Shown here: in pieces, positions 9,376-19,643 of the stretch
How the letters are laid out: every line of letters begins with the position of its first letter
Numbering within the stretch: the first letter of the stretch is position 1
Assembly: GCA_029237695.1 (NCBI GenBank)
Contig: CM055273.1
Location: forward strand, 57,959,968 to 58,023,967
From: Conchocele bisecta
Lineage: Eukaryota > Mollusca > Bivalvia > Lucinida > Thyasiridae
Length of the DNA: 64,000 bases
Reading direction: 5' to 3'
Notes under the pieces: model-generated
The model's database searches: none
Told to the model about the DNA's origin: nothing
The model's input: the letters and a program-made list of their open reading frames with translations, nothing else
Made by a program: the position numbers and the translations under genes

Positions 9376-9591
9376 AACTATGGCTCTGACTGCAGACATG
9401 GGGTTTATGGGTTTTGCGCCAGTGTTGATCCAGAGCATCATGTGCATCCACACAGTCTAATCAGGATCTGAACTGTTCGCCATTCTATCAATGAAACACC
9501 CAGCATGTATAGATCGTTATCAGGCTACCGGAGTGTGCTATTTGACCAAATCCTAAAAGCCCCATTTCTCCAATCACAGCTATAACTAACG
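9376..9591. mobile_element. Family L MITE
   Basis: This is a long variant with both ends, TATGGCTCTGACTGCAG..CCCATTTCTCCAATCACAGC, and GATCAGGATCTGAACTG..TTCTATCAATGAAACACCC between them. Confidence 0.7.
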
Positions 9592-9600
9592 TTTGCTAAA

Positions 9601-10172
9601 ACAAATGATTTGGGTGGGGAATCCCAAAATTAGATGTGAATATTTACAATAAGAAAACTATATATTCAGCCCTGAAATCAGAATAATACTGTTCTGATGC
9701 CAGGTGCTCGCCACACCAGAATCACTTGGCCACCTCCCAAAAGCAGTAGGATCAATAATAATCTTACTGCTTTTATAATGGGCAATAACCCAATTCAACC
9801 CCCATGTAAAAAACAAGCCAAAGATAAAACCGGACCTGGGCGCCGTTTCACTAAACTTCTTGCGACTAAAATGTTCGTAAGTGCAAATTTAAGATCGTCT
9901 GTAAATTTCTATTTATGGATTTACATTTATTGAGCATAGGCTGTATATGCAGCCTATACTCAATAAATGTAAATCCAATAATTATTTACAAGAAAACAAT
10001 TTTAATGTGAAATTTATAAATTCATAACTTTGCACTTACGAACATTTTAGTCGTACGAAGTTTAGTGAAACGGCCCCCTGCTGAGGGCCAAACCAGACAA
10101 ATCGTAATTCCTATAAGGAGGAACCCCTGCCGTTAATTTACGCAGTCGCGTTCGCCTGACCAACCACCCACT
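9601..10172 (-). mobile_element. SINE copy interrupted by a family B element
   Basis: The plus strand carries the block order GAATATTTACAATAAG, ATTCAGCCCTGAAATCAG, CCAGGTGCTCGCCACACC, ATAATGGGCAATAACCC and GGACCTG. After the insert at 9839-10080 it continues CTGAGGGCCAAACCAGAC to GACCAACCACCCAC. Removing the insert restores ACCTGAGGGCC as at about 8090. Confidence 0.75.
9839..10080. mobile_element. Family B MITE nested in a SINE
   Basis: This is a full copy. The ends are GGCGCCGTTTCACTAAAC and GTTTAGTGAAACGGCCCC. CTG precedes it at 9836-9838, and CTG occurs again at the right border. The interrupted SINE proves that the insertion target was CTG. Confidence 0.85.
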
Positions 10173-10293
10173 TGATTGACCGTAATTTATCTCTAACGAT
10201 AATATCTATTCATGATTGTAAATCACGCACATATGACTTGAAGGTACCTACATTACAGTGAAGCCTCCTTAAAGCGGACACAGTGGGGACCTC

Positions 10294-10604
10294 CCAGTAG
10301 CCTATTTCATCAACATTGCAAAGTATACTTTAGTAGCAAAGTATACTTTGAGGGAGTAATCATTTATTTTTCCTGAAATGCATTATTTCATATAGAACTA
10401 ACAAATGCATATATTTCATGATTAAAAGTATGCAGAATTATTATAGTGAATTTATTACATTATCACAGCCAAATTGGCTGTGATAATGTAATAAATTCAG
10501 CATAATAAAAAATAATAAATTTATCATAAATTTGAAAATTTCTCCCTCAAAGTATACTTTGCTACTAAAGTATACTTTGCAATGTTGATGAAATAGGCTA
10601 CAGG
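10294..10604. mobile_element. Family A MITE, copy 5
   Basis: A complete copy with CCAGTAGCC / GGCTACAGG ends. It has landed in a family M remnant: CAGTGAAGCCTCCTTAAAGC lies on its left and GGTTCCACCGATGG on its right. Confidence 0.85.
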
Positions 10605-10625
10605 TTCCACCGATGGAGTGCTTAA

Positions 10626-10701
10626 TTACAGTGGAACCTCTCTAAACCGGACACCATAAGAACTCTCAGGGTGTCCCGTTTAGAGAGGTTTCAACGTACA
10701 T
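10626..10701. mobile_element. Family M small hairpin MITE
   Basis: TACAGTGGAACCTCTCTAAA..CCGGACACC is mirrored by GGTGTCCCGTTTAGAGAGG within 75 bp. The CAGTGRAACCTCTCTAAACC end with TA flanks resembles pogo/Tigger-type Tc1-mariner ends (from memory, not searched). Confidence 0.75.
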
Positions 10702-10702
10702 A

Positions 10703-11250
10703 TACATGCACTTTTACAAAGCGGAAATTGCTACCAACCAATGTACATGTACCTATCAATGTATTCCTTATCCGGGAGGATGATGAGCAAACCACCGTTA
10801 TCAAAAGTAGATCGTCTAATTCCTACATGCAGGGATTCCGCTGGCGATCGCCACTTTCGCAATTGGCGATAAAAATAAACAATTGGCGATAAAAAATGAC
10901 AATTTTCTAAAAAAAATCGCCACTTCAAAAAAAAATATATTTTTTTCTCCAGCGTTACGTTACAAGTAGTGTCTATTTCACGATGATCTTTTTTTCTTAT
11001 ATAAACGGCAGTACAGTACGAACAGATTTTTGGTCATCTAATATTTACACCGCCTGAAAAGGTTTTCTGTCTAATTCACTTCATAAGGCATTTTTGTTTC
11101 GCTGCCTAATTCACCGGAAATTGTCGCCGTCCCTAACTCCCGGCAGGAAAGATTGATAAGTGTATAACACTGCATTTGATTGATTCCGAGATCAATATAC
11201 GAACTCATAAACTAGATTCACGATGTGCAGGGCAGTTATCAATCACTACC
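10703..11250. other. Unassigned stretch
   Basis: It contains three short ATTGGCGATAAAAA direct repeats at 10860-10900 that resemble the hairpin W arm. I recognise nothing else. Confidence 0.35.
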
Positions 11251-11894
11251 GCGGTCAGTTTCACTAAACTAAGTAAGATTAAGAATTTCGTAAGAGCAAA
11301 CTGTAAGTTTATAATAACATTTACAAGGTGTATGATCACGTGGTACTAACAACAACAACAAGTACTGACATTTCCAGATTCCATCTGATTTAAAGTACGT
11401 ATTATTTTATAGTGTCCTTATAACGAAACGGATTTTGATGAAATATGGCGCATCAGACGCGTCTTGTTAAGTTGCAATTGGTGGTCTCTGTATTTTCGCC
11501 CAAACATCTGTCGTTTTTGCGAATAATCGCTTTCCGTGTTTCCGACACGGAAATCGATTCTTCGCAAAAACGACATAACTCCATGTACCACCAAATGCAG
11601 CCCATGAAAACGCGTTTGCTGCGCCATATTTCATCAAAATCCGTTGAATATTAAAGAAAATATCAAATAATACTTACTTTGGAGTGGGCGACGTTGTTGT
11701 TGTTGTAACCACGTGATCATGCACCTTGATTTACACCGACAGCTGATGTTGGAAAATCGTTAGTGGCTGTGTTCACATGTAATCACGTGCGTATATAGGC
11801 GAAACATGATAGTTAATCACATTAATGCGAGAAGCAAATTAATAAAAATCATCGTACGAATATTTGTATGTAAGAAGATTAGTGAAACGGGCCC
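11251..11894. mobile_element. Family B MITE, copy split by a T element
   Basis: The diverged ends CAGTTTCACTAAACTAAG (left) and TTAGTGAAACGGGCCC (right) are separated by the T insert at 11324-11728. CAG follows at 11895-11897. Confidence 0.7.
11324..11728. mobile_element. Family T MITE, copy 1, 5-bp duplication
   Basis: The element is 405 bp with ends CAAGGTGTATGATCACGTGG and the complement CCACGTGATCATGCACCTTG, and perfect ATTTA duplications at 11319-11323 and 11729-11733. Inside, large arms meet near TCCGTGTTTCCGACACGGA and include GATGAAATATGGCGCATCA. CAA/GTT triplet runs sit just inside both ends. TIR and TSD size suggest a hAT-like or related DNA element, superfamily not certain. Confidence 0.85.
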
Positions 11895-11924
11895 CAGACC
11901 TCTTAATTAAGCGGTGTTTGCAAA

Positions 11925-12028
11925 CCGTGTAGATCCAGATGCGCCGGCTCGTAACGAACCGTCTCATCAAGATCTACACATTTTACAAGTAATTTTCATA
12001 TTTATGATTGTTAATTTTCATAACCCTT
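11925..12028. mobile_element. Family K MITE fragment abutting the fucosyltransferase stop codon
   Basis: The hairpin GTAGATCCAGATGCGCCGG/CGTCTCATCAAGATCTACAC is followed by sequence matching the family K interior (complement AAATATGAAAATTACTTG). The match stops at the end of the coding sequence, so much of the visible 3'UTR is MITE-derived. Confidence 0.6.
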
Positions 12029-12392
12029 TTAATCTTGAAGATACTGATCAATGATTATCTTTGACCTATTCTGATGGATCCACCTGTCTTTACCAATGCA
12101 CACGCCGGGGCCCCTCCACCAGCGTTCCAGGTCACGGTAGCTATGGGAGGCACGTGATGTATCGTGTAGCATCCCACAGATGCGGCACCAAAAGAACGTG
12201 TTGATGTTACTTCCGGTTCCTTTCCACCGGAAGTACTCATTGTATAAATCGTCATTTTTGTCGAGTTTATGAAGGTATTCCGCAAGATCTTGCGGTGTTT
12301 CGAACTCGTCCACGTGAATATACGAGTGTGGTGGCGCTGCTCGCTTGTAATCTTCCGGTGCCCCGCCCATCACAATTGGAATGACGTCATGT
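12029..12392 (-). CDS. Alpha-1,3-fucosyltransferase (GT10), exon 2
   Basis: This is the last exon, residues 335-455 of the joined protein. The acceptor is TTTATTTCCAG ahead of 12392. The first base completes the codon left open by exon 1. The next residues are HDVIPIVMGGAPEDY, matching the GT10 stretch in which a VP-V-GG/A block follows DYITEKFF-N-L. Then come APPHSYIHVDEF (family: APP-S-I-..-F) and DLAEYLHKLDKND, again standard for the donor-binding half of the catalytic domain. CRIC near the end resembles the conserved C-terminal cysteines. The stop is TAA at 12029-12031, and a MITE begins at once. Confidence 0.93.
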
Positions 12393-12416
12393 CTGGAAAT
12401 AAAACATTGTCATTTG

Positions 12417-12656
12417 GTGCTGTGTGGAGAAATGTGGCTTATAAAATGAATGACCAGTGTAGCTCGTGATCAAATAGTACACCCCTGTAGCCGCATAACG
12501 GTCTGTATTGCGTGTTAGAAGCATGACGGGTGTTTCGTTGATGTAATAGCGAACAGTGCAGATCCTGATCAGACTGTGCGGATGCACAGGCTGATCTGGA
12601 TCTACACTGGTCGCAAAACCCATAATCCCCATTTCTCCAGGCACAGCAACGTACAT
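12417..12656. mobile_element. Family L MITE in the intron
   Basis: The ends are GCTGTGTGGAGAAATG and CCCATTTCTCCAGGCACAGC. Its core hairpin is GCAGATCCTGATCAGACTG..CTGATCTGGATCTACAC. Its left end is about 25 bp from the exon 2 acceptor, so the branch region is partly squeezed between MITE and exon. Confidence 0.75.
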
Positions 12657-12925
12657 AAAACGGCGTTATCACGCATACCCAATTAATATACTATATTCTG
12701 TCTGGAACATCGATGTTTTTTCCGGCAATATGCTGATTATACGCGTAATAATATTTTAAATATAATGACGCCTTGCCATGTGGCGCCATATTTCTACGAC
12801 GTTTTGTACACCAATACGGTTCACCCCCCAATACACGTATACAACAAAATTCTGGAGAAATACACAATTTGCAGTATGAAAAATACGTTATTGTGATTCG
12901 ACACAGTCAACATGGTGTCATATTG

Positions 12926-13018
12926 CCTGAATATTGCCCGCATATTGCTCGAATATTGCCCGCATATTGTCCGAATATTGCCCGCATATTGTCCGAATAT
13001 TGCCCGCATATTGCTGTA
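12926..13018. repeat. 22-bp tandem repeat, about 4 copies
   Basis: The unit is GAATATTGCCCGCATATTGT plus two bases, with alternating CTC/TCC variants. Open frames on both strands across it are repeat artefacts. Confidence 0.85.
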
Positions 13019-13293
13019 TTCCGACCCCCCACCGCCGCATATCGGCTGCGCCTCGGGTGAATATAGGACGAGCAAAACAAATAAACCGGCGCAGTTGCCT
13101 TTGCCACCGCGCTTATCCAGGTTAAAACAATCCGTGGCAACGATAACCGCTAACAATGTATCTCTTTCTTACGCCCCATGTTGCATAGCTACCGCTAATC
13201 GTGACACTACAAAGAAGCATAAATGAAATGTGTCATCGCTTGTCTAAACATATATTTAAAGACTTGAATAAACCACAAACGGATGTTAATATA

Positions 13294-14150
13294 CAAAGGC
13301 ATCAAATTATGAAAATGCATCAAACATTCATTATCAATCAGATTTGAAATGGACTGATTAGTAATAGATATCGCAAGCGGTCACAGAGATTTAGCAATTT
13401 GAAAACACTTTCACGTAAGCTTTAACAAACGAAATTCTAAGTCATTTGACCTTGACCATGGTCTCCTGGCAACATGGGTAGGGTATACAATGAAACTATG
13501 GATTGTGATCAATGTGTATATGAAGTTTCAAGTTGATATCGCAAGCGGTCACAGAGATATAGCAATTTGAAAAACTTGAACGTAAAACAAAAAGTTTAAA
13601 GTTATTGAACCTTGACCTTGGATTCCTGGGCAGCATCGGTAGGGAATACAATGACAATATGGTTGGTGATCAATGGGTATATGAAGTTTCAAGTTGATAT
13701 CACAAACAGTCACAGATACATAGCAATTTGAAAAACTTTAACGTAAGCTTTAAACAAAAATCTAAGTCATTTGCCCTTGGGCTCCTGGGCAGCATGGGTA
13801 GTGTATTCAATGGAAATATGAATGGTGATCAATTCGTATATTAAGTTTCAAGTCGATACAAAGGCATCAAATTATGAAAATGCATCAAAAATTAATTATC
13901 AATCAAATTTGAAATGGACTGATTAGTAATAGATATCGCAAGCTGTCACAGAGATATAGCAATTTGAAAACAAACATTAAAGTAAGCTTTAACAAACAAA
14001 ACTCTTAAGTCATTTGACCTTGGGCTCCTGGGCAGCATGGGTATGATATATAATGAATATATGGATGGTGATCAATGTGTATATGAAGTTTCAAGTTGAT
14101 ATCCCAAGAAGAAGTCCCAGAGATATAGCAATTTTAAAAACTTTAATGTA
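13294..14150. repeat. Satellite array H, 161-bp monomer with a higher-order insert
   Basis: ATATCGCAAGCGGTCACAGA recurs at about 13374, 13536, 13696, 13935 and 14099 (162, 160, 239, 164 apart). The 239-bp interval includes about 75 bp (ACAAAGGCATCAAATTATG..GATTAGTAATAG) also found just before the first monomer at 13294. Monomers carry GTCATTTGACCTTGACC. It resembles arrays G and I in this motif but not in overall sequence. Confidence 0.85.
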
Positions 14151-14391
14151 AAACTTTAACAAAATGTTTTTCGGGGAGCACAACAAATGTTAGTTGATTT
14201 TTATGTGGATATATGCCACACATTCCACCGCGCAATAATATTGCGCTCCTAAATTCGCACAATATCTCACGTTGCGGAACTCGTGCATATATCCACATAC
14301 AAATAAAATAACCTATACACATAGCACAGAAACTCGTCAAAGCCATCGGTTCTATGTGTGTCCATGTCAGAGAGGTTCTACTATAACAGTT

Positions 14392-14510
14392 GGCGTGGCC
14401 TAGTGCAAACGGGATCCGCATGGCAACTGCGAGGTCAATGGTTCGGGACTCCGCCTGGGCTGATAGCCGCCAGCTAGTTCAATAACTGGTACCGATAGCC
14501 TACCTGCCTG
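14392..14510 (+). mobile_element. Degraded tRNA-like SINE head
   Basis: TGGCCTAGTGCAAACGGG fits a pol III A box and GGTTCGGGACTCC a mutated B box about 45 bp later. No acceptor-stem pairing or tail is clear, so I treat it as a SINE relic rather than a tRNA gene. Confidence 0.4.
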
Positions 14511-14704
14511 AGGCTCGTTTCACTAAAATTCGTACGATTCGTAAGTGCAAATTTAGGATCGTCTGGAAATTTCAATTGATGGATTTACATTTATTGAGCA
14601 TAGGCTGCATATGCTCAATAAACGTAAATACAATAATTAAACAAACTATCATCATTTTGCACTTACGAACATTTTAGTTGTACGAAGTTTAGTGAAACGG
14701 CCCC
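14511..14704. mobile_element. Family B MITE, CTG-flanked
   Basis: A short copy. The left end is degraded (AGGCTCGTTTCACTAAAA), the right end is GAAACGGCCCC, and CTG lies at 14508-14510 and 14705-14707. One arm of the central palindrome is shortened. Confidence 0.8.
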
Positions 14705-14743
14705 CTGATGTCTGGCATATATGATAGGAACTGGGAAGTGCTG

Positions 14744-14979
14744 GGGACCGTTTCACTAAATTTCATACGACGAAATGTTCGTAAGTGCAAATTTAGGATA
14801 GTTTGTTTAATTATTGTATTTACGTTTATTTACTGGAAATTTCAATTGATGGATTTACATTTATTGAGCATAGGCTGCATATGCAGCCTATGCTCAATAC
14901 ATGTAAATCCAGTAATCGTTTACAAGAAAACATGGTTAAACGAACATTTTAATCGTACGAAGTTTAGTGAAACGGGCCC
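14744..14979. mobile_element. Family B MITE, CTG-flanked
   Basis: GGGACCGTTTCACTAAAT to GTGAAACGGGCCC, with CTG at 14741-14743 and 14980-14982. It lies in the same orientation only 36 bp from the previous copy and 103 bp inside the intron from exon 1. Confidence 0.85.
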
Positions 14980-15082
14980 CTGAAGTTCAAGACTATAGTG
15001 TATGATAAGTCAAAACTGGCTGGCCCTTTCAATAGGGGTGACGTTATGATAAACAATACTTATTTTTTACTTTTATACTTAC

Positions 15083-16086
15083 TGTAATCCATTCACGAAG
15101 AACTTCTCTGTGATATAATCCCGACAATTGGAATTCTCGAATGATAGATAGAACTTATAATCCTTGTTGAGCATTTCAAAGCACTTATCCGAACTACTCC
15201 GAGGGCATTTTAATGTGCCACATGCACCATAGATGTCCACCTGAATGTATTTAGCCAACTCATTTGCATAGTCCCGTCGTCCATTGCGCGCACCGCAATT
15301 TGAAACAAACCACGCAACTTGCTTCGTTTTCCCCGCCGCGTAGCTCCTGTTCTGGGGCAGGGTGAGCACGTTTGGGTCGTACGGCGTGAATCGTTCGTAA
15401 GGCGCAACGATATCCGAGTCGTGACGATATGTAGCGGTCCAATTCATAACATTGGGAAAGGCACTTAAACCGGGCGTATGATATGGCGACTCTAACATAA
15501 ACAATATCCAGATCTGGTTCGACGGACGCTCCGTCCACGGCCGCTGCGGCGAATGCTTGAATAAAACGGCGTCGGCGTCCTTCGTGTCACCGCGATTAGA
15601 TGTAATCTCGCACGTCGTGACGGCACATTTCTGATCAATGAACGTCCCACGACCTTGTTTTATAGCCCATCCGCCTGCACCGTGATACAAATAAATCTTC
15701 TTCAGAGCTGGGCTACCATCACTCTTCATTAACTCTTTATTTGGAGTGTATTTCAGCTGGTTCAGAATACGGTCCTGGTCGTAACTCTTCTCGTCCGGCC
15801 ACAGTGCGAACGGTGGCGCTGTACCAGCGATCGGCCTTTCTCGGAATGTCACGTTTTCTTCCGTAGTGTTCTGAAAGCTGTCAAAAACATGTCTCTGCGG
15901 CGATTGAACGGAGGTGTGCGGATGGTGACTCCGGCCATGTTCATCTGCATTGTGGAATGATTTCCCCCATGGTCGCTGCCTGTCCGTCACAACCCACACG
16001 TGACGGTTGTAGAAGTTAAATGTCACAAAAAAGAAACAAAAAGCCATAAAGAACCAAGTAACCGCTTTCTTGGGAGAAAACCGCAT
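15083..16086 (-). CDS. Alpha-1,3-fucosyltransferase (GT10), exon 1
   Basis: Golgi type II membrane enzyme that transfers fucose from GDP-fucose to N-acetylglucosamine-containing glycans. The start ATG is at 16086 (GGCAAAATGC), giving a short basic cytosolic tail (MRFSPKK), a membrane span at about residues 9-25, a histidine-rich stem to about 100, then the catalytic domain. Recognisable parts are WILFMLESPYHTP (about 193-205), NWTATYRHDSDIVAPY (215-230), KQVAWFVSNCGARNGR (255-270) and the GT10 signature FYLSFENSNCRDYITEKFF (312-330). N-glycosylation sequons are at 73, 78, 215 and 246. The exon ends in phase 2 at a GTAAGT donor; with exon 2 the protein is 455 residues, normal for the family. 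Exact linkage (alpha-1,3 core or antennary) cannot be read from sequence. Confidence 0.95.
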
Positions 16087-16480
16087 TTTGCCGGCCGTCT
16101 GTTTACTGTTGTTTTTGTTTACTTCAGAATTTCCGTCATGCCCCGTCTGTCAGAAGATTGTCGCGGAGTACTGGTGCATTGTTGGGCTGCCGCTGTGTCG
16201 CGTGGAATTAAGATCCGATCGAAGTTGACGACGCATGTCGATGGATTTCCACTACGAAAGGGGAACTGAAAGAGAAACACACATTGCAGCTTATAACACG
16301 TGTACAAATAATACGTCACACCTAATGATTGAATGTATGGTCCCTGGTCAAACTGAAATGGGTCACCGGGTGGCAAAATGGACCTTACAACATTTGTTAA
16401 GAAATCACATTGTACATTACCGCCTGCGTTAATATTTCCAATATGTAAGTTTCAGTATTTCAAAATACATGAATATTGTG
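16087..16480 (-). promoter_or_regulatory. 5' flank and probable 5'UTR of the fucosyltransferase
   Basis: The first 180 bp upstream of the ATG are free of recognisable repeats and CpG-rich (GCCGGCCGTCTG next to the ATG, CGATCGAAGTTGACGACGC). No convincing TATA box was seen. The boundary between UTR and promoter is unknown. Confidence 0.4.
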
Positions 16481-16617
16481 CGTGAAATCAAGCAGCTTGA
16501 TTGACTGTGCCTGAGCTGTGCTACAGCTCAGGCTCAGACAATCAAACTGATTGATTTGGCATTGCCAATATATGTTCACAACTGTTGATAATCTTGGCAA
16601 GATTAACACAGGCGGTT
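16481..16617. mobile_element. Family J hairpin MITE, copy 1
   Basis: GAAATCAAGCAGCTTGATTG and TGCCTGAGCTGT pair with ACAGCTCAGGCTCAGACAATC. A single-stranded right part (GCCAATATATGTTCA..CTTGGCAAGATTAACACAGGC) follows. Other copies are at 26690, 34820 and 63187. Confidence 0.75.
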
Positions 16618-16850
16618 CTGAAAAACGCGTTCTTTATTCCATTGTCGGATAATGATAAAACATCTTTGATAACAACAACAACACTAGAGCTGCGTCAAAT
16701 AATGAATATTGAACAGCGTAGGCCCTAATCAGACTGCACAGATGCACATGCTGATCAGAGACTAAGCTGATAGCATACGTCACGATGCAATACTTCCTGG
16801 TCGTATATGTCGTAAGGCGATACTTGCTGATCGCAAACGTCGCACATGTA

Positions 16851-17068
16851 CAGTGAAACCTCTCTAAACCGGACACCCTGGGAGGTCCCCAGGAGGTCCC
16901 CAGGGTGTCCGGTTTATAGAGGTTTCACTGTAAATCAGGCATCTGATCAGCCTGAGCCATAGCTGTATGCTATGCGATTATGAACAGACATTATCACCTG
17001 AGATAAATGACCAAGACCAAGATCACAGATGTTTCATTGGTGTCCGGTTTAGAGAGGTCCCGCTGTAC
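16851..17068. mobile_element. Family M element, compact palindrome plus long form
   Basis: An 80-bp near-perfect palindrome (16851-16930, TA on both sides) CAGTGAAACCTCTCTAAACC..GGTTTCACTG is followed by about 110 bp and a further GTGTCCGGTTTAGAGAGG end at 17040-17057. Either a compact copy sits inside a longer one or the left end was duplicated. Confidence 0.7.
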
Positions 17069-17186
17069 ATGTTCGGCCATGTTTCTCATCAAAATGGTTG
17101 ATTGAAAATATGATACATCAAACTAAAGGATTATGATGGTTCCACGCGACCAATAACTGCTAACACGACAATAACCTAATATAGTA

Positions 17187-17435
17187 TTAACCCTTTCACC
17201 CCTAAGTAACTGAATGGGCTGCGATATGCTCGTTTTGCAACCAATCCAATTATCGCAAAATGATTTTCAGACTAGTCCATTTATAAAAAGGGGGTATTTG
17301 TTGTTCTCAAAAATATGAAAAAAAATACTTTTAAACAGTGCAGATCCTGACGAGACGGCTCGTTACGAGCCGGCTCATCTGGATCTGCACTGTTTGCATA
17401 AACCGATATAGCGGGCTTTCGGGTTCAAAGGGTTA
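17187..17435. mobile_element. Family K MITE, copy 3 (full)
   Basis: The ends are TTAACCCTTTCACCCC and CAAAGGGTTAA. The hairpin CAGATCCTGACGAGACGGCT/AGCCGGCTCATCTGGATCTG is at about 17340-17392. It gives the clearest family K consensus with copy 1. Confidence 0.85.
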
Positions 17436-18088
17436 AAGCATGTAGACACATGTATCATACTATAAATCAGATTAAAACTGTAGGCATTGACATACACAGC
17501 TATCTTAATGTTTTTGTCGTCTGCTGTTTATTTTCTATTTTACATTTCTATCAACAAAAACATGCTTTGACAGCACTTTAGAATAATTTCCATTGAGAAA
17601 TAAGGCAAAATATAAAAGCACAGCAGACGACAATTGTTGTGTGTAGCGGTCTAAGGGTTAATCTAACAGGTATAGTTATTATAATGTATTTTTATGTTCT
17701 AACTTCCAAATCAATGTCGACGTTTGACGCCCAGTCTATTTCTATCGGACGGAAATAAGAACACAACAGCAAAAAAATACTCGCTCTGAAAATAACCTTT
17801 TATTATATACCCACCCATTAAATACATAATGCCGTTAGGCACTCGTGAAATATGGACATTTCACACCACGAGATGAACATATATGTCATATTCGTTGCAA
17901 AAATATGAATATTCTCTATTTATTGCATTGCAACGTGTGACATAGACGTGCAGTAGTACGGTGGATGTTCCATAGATGTCCGGTTTAGAGCGGCTCCAAT
18001 GCAATTCGGGTAATACAGGGACATATTTGCGTAATTTACAATTATGTGTAGACTTATCTTTAGCAAACAAGTTAATATATGGAACCCA
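17436..18088. other. Unassigned stretch with a small inverted repeat
   Basis: TTGTCGTCTGCTGT (about 17513) and ACAGCAGACGACAA (about 17620) are inverted copies about 105 bp apart, possibly a small element. A fragment of the family M end is at 17980-18000. I saw no gene. Confidence 0.4.
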
Positions 18089-18960
18089 TTAAAGGTACAT
18101 GCCCACTCAGTAGGCACAAAATGTTATTTATCAGTTTATAATTCCAGCACAAAAATATTTACAAAATTCTCTAACATTTAATTGGCCCGTAGCAAGTCTG
18201 TCCAAAATGTATATCCCAGTAAACTCCCACGCCGAACTACTTTCCGTAACCGTGAGGCGCAGTTAAAATAATTCTTAATAAAACGGAAAATAAACACATT
18301 TTCTTGATGAATTTATTTCAAATGCTGGAATTATAAGGAATGAATGGCCTTTTTGTGGAATTTATCGGGGATATAAACTTGGAAAAGTCGCGGGAATACT
18401 GGACGAGGCCTTCCGGCCTTCGTCCAGTATTCCCGCGACTTTTCCAAGTTTATATCCCCGATAAATTCCACTAAAAGGCCATTCATTCCTATAATATCAG
18501 AGACATCATATGAGACAGTGTCTGGCAAAATAAACATTCATTCCCCATTACCCCACGTATTGATTGGCAGTATTATACCTTTGATATCAGACGTAACTTT
18601 CCACTCTGATATCAGGGGCGATAACCGCGTTTCCTTAAAATGTTAACGGACATCACTATTTATACTCTGTATTTATTTGATGATGTGCAATTATCATACT
18701 TTATAATTTGTCGAAAATAATATTTGTTCAGGTTACCCATTTAATTAGTTTCAAGAATTAAAAAATGTCATGCCTCATTTGCATATGAAAATAGCCTGAT
18801 ACCAACGCGCGTCACTATCAGTAAAATAAATAATACTAAATGATTATACCTGTATAGCGGTCACTCGTAATCTTTAGAACTTGTGGAATAGTGACACAAG
18901 TATACACTTATTTAATTCCTATTTTAAAGGAACATATTATGCCAACCGAGTGGGCATGTA
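18089..18960. mobile_element. Family F MITE, copy 2, split by an E element
   Basis: The left end is TTAAAGGTACATGCCCACTC; the right end is degraded (CGAGTGGGCATGTAG). Removing 18135-18494 and one TATCAG restores the family order ..TTATATCAGAGACATC.. seen at 33085. Confidence 0.85.
18135..18494. mobile_element. Family E element nested in F, TATCAG duplication
   Basis: A 360-bp unit of two modules. A unique part has ATAATTCCAGCAC at one end and AAATGCTGGAATTATA at the other (18135-18336). A near-perfect hairpin follows, arms TTTATCGGGGATATAAAC..CGCGGGAATACTGGACG (18338-18490). TATCAG flanks at 18129-18134 and 18495-18500. Other copies: 26902, 50239, 57598, 62758. Confidence 0.85.
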
Positions 18961-19143
18961 GAATTGATCAATAAGTGAAAGTGCATGGGTTTCACGACCC
19001 AGCAGCAACTAAGACGTTTTACAGATGATGGTAGACACACATCAGCCACTTTTCCCAGGCCTAACAGCGAACAGTATAGGCCCTGATCAGACGATTTATG
19101 TCGCAGTATTGCACAGTATGTCATGGTTGGTCACAGAACGATA

Positions 19144-19435
19144 CCAGTAGCCTATTTCATCAACATTGCAAAGTATACTTTAGTAGCAAAGTATACTTTG
19201 AGGGAGAAATTTATTAATTTTTATTATACTGAATTTATTACATTATCACAGCCATTTTGGCTGTGATAATGTAATAAATTCAGTATAATAAATCTGCATA
19301 CTTTTAATCATGAAATATATGCATTTGTTAGTTCTATATGAAATAATGCCTTTCAGGAAAAATAAATGATTACTCCCTCAAAGTATACTTTGCTAGTAAA
19401 GTATACATTGCAATTTTGATGAAATAGGCTACTGG
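19144..19435. mobile_element. Family A MITE, copy 6, TA-flanked
   Basis: CCAGTAGCC to GGCTACTGG with TA at 19142-19143 and 19436-19437. It carries the opposite internal orientation to copy 2 (the GCATACTTTTAATCATG arm follows the palindrome). Confidence 0.85.
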
Positions 19436-19643
19436 TAATGCTGAAGATATTGATTTGTATGCGACTAAATACGGCGACACTAATTACCTTGGCGAGGATC
19501 GATACGAGTTTAGACTGCATTCCGACGAAATAAATGGTGATGATGGATAGATCAATCGATGTATTGTACACGTGTATCCACGGATCGATGCAATAACAGG
19601 TATTGGAGCGATCAGCAAGACAACCACATGTGAATATCACGTG

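Larger units (their letters stand above)
12393..15082 (-). other. Intron of the fucosyltransferase gene
   Basis: The intron is 2690 bp, donor GTAAGT (15082-15077) and acceptor TTTCCAG, phase 2. It contains an L MITE 25 bp from the acceptor, a 22-bp tandem repeat, a 161-bp satellite array, a degraded SINE head and two family B MITEs. Confidence 0.9.

Noticed and set aside
12773..13226. Overlapping frames of 63 to 111 residues on both strands
   Set aside because: All pass through the 22-bp tandem repeat in the fucosyltransferase intron and reflect its period.
15210..15538. Minus-strand frames inside fucosyltransferase exon 1
   Set aside because: They are other-frame shadows of the 335-codon exon, which has the family motifs.
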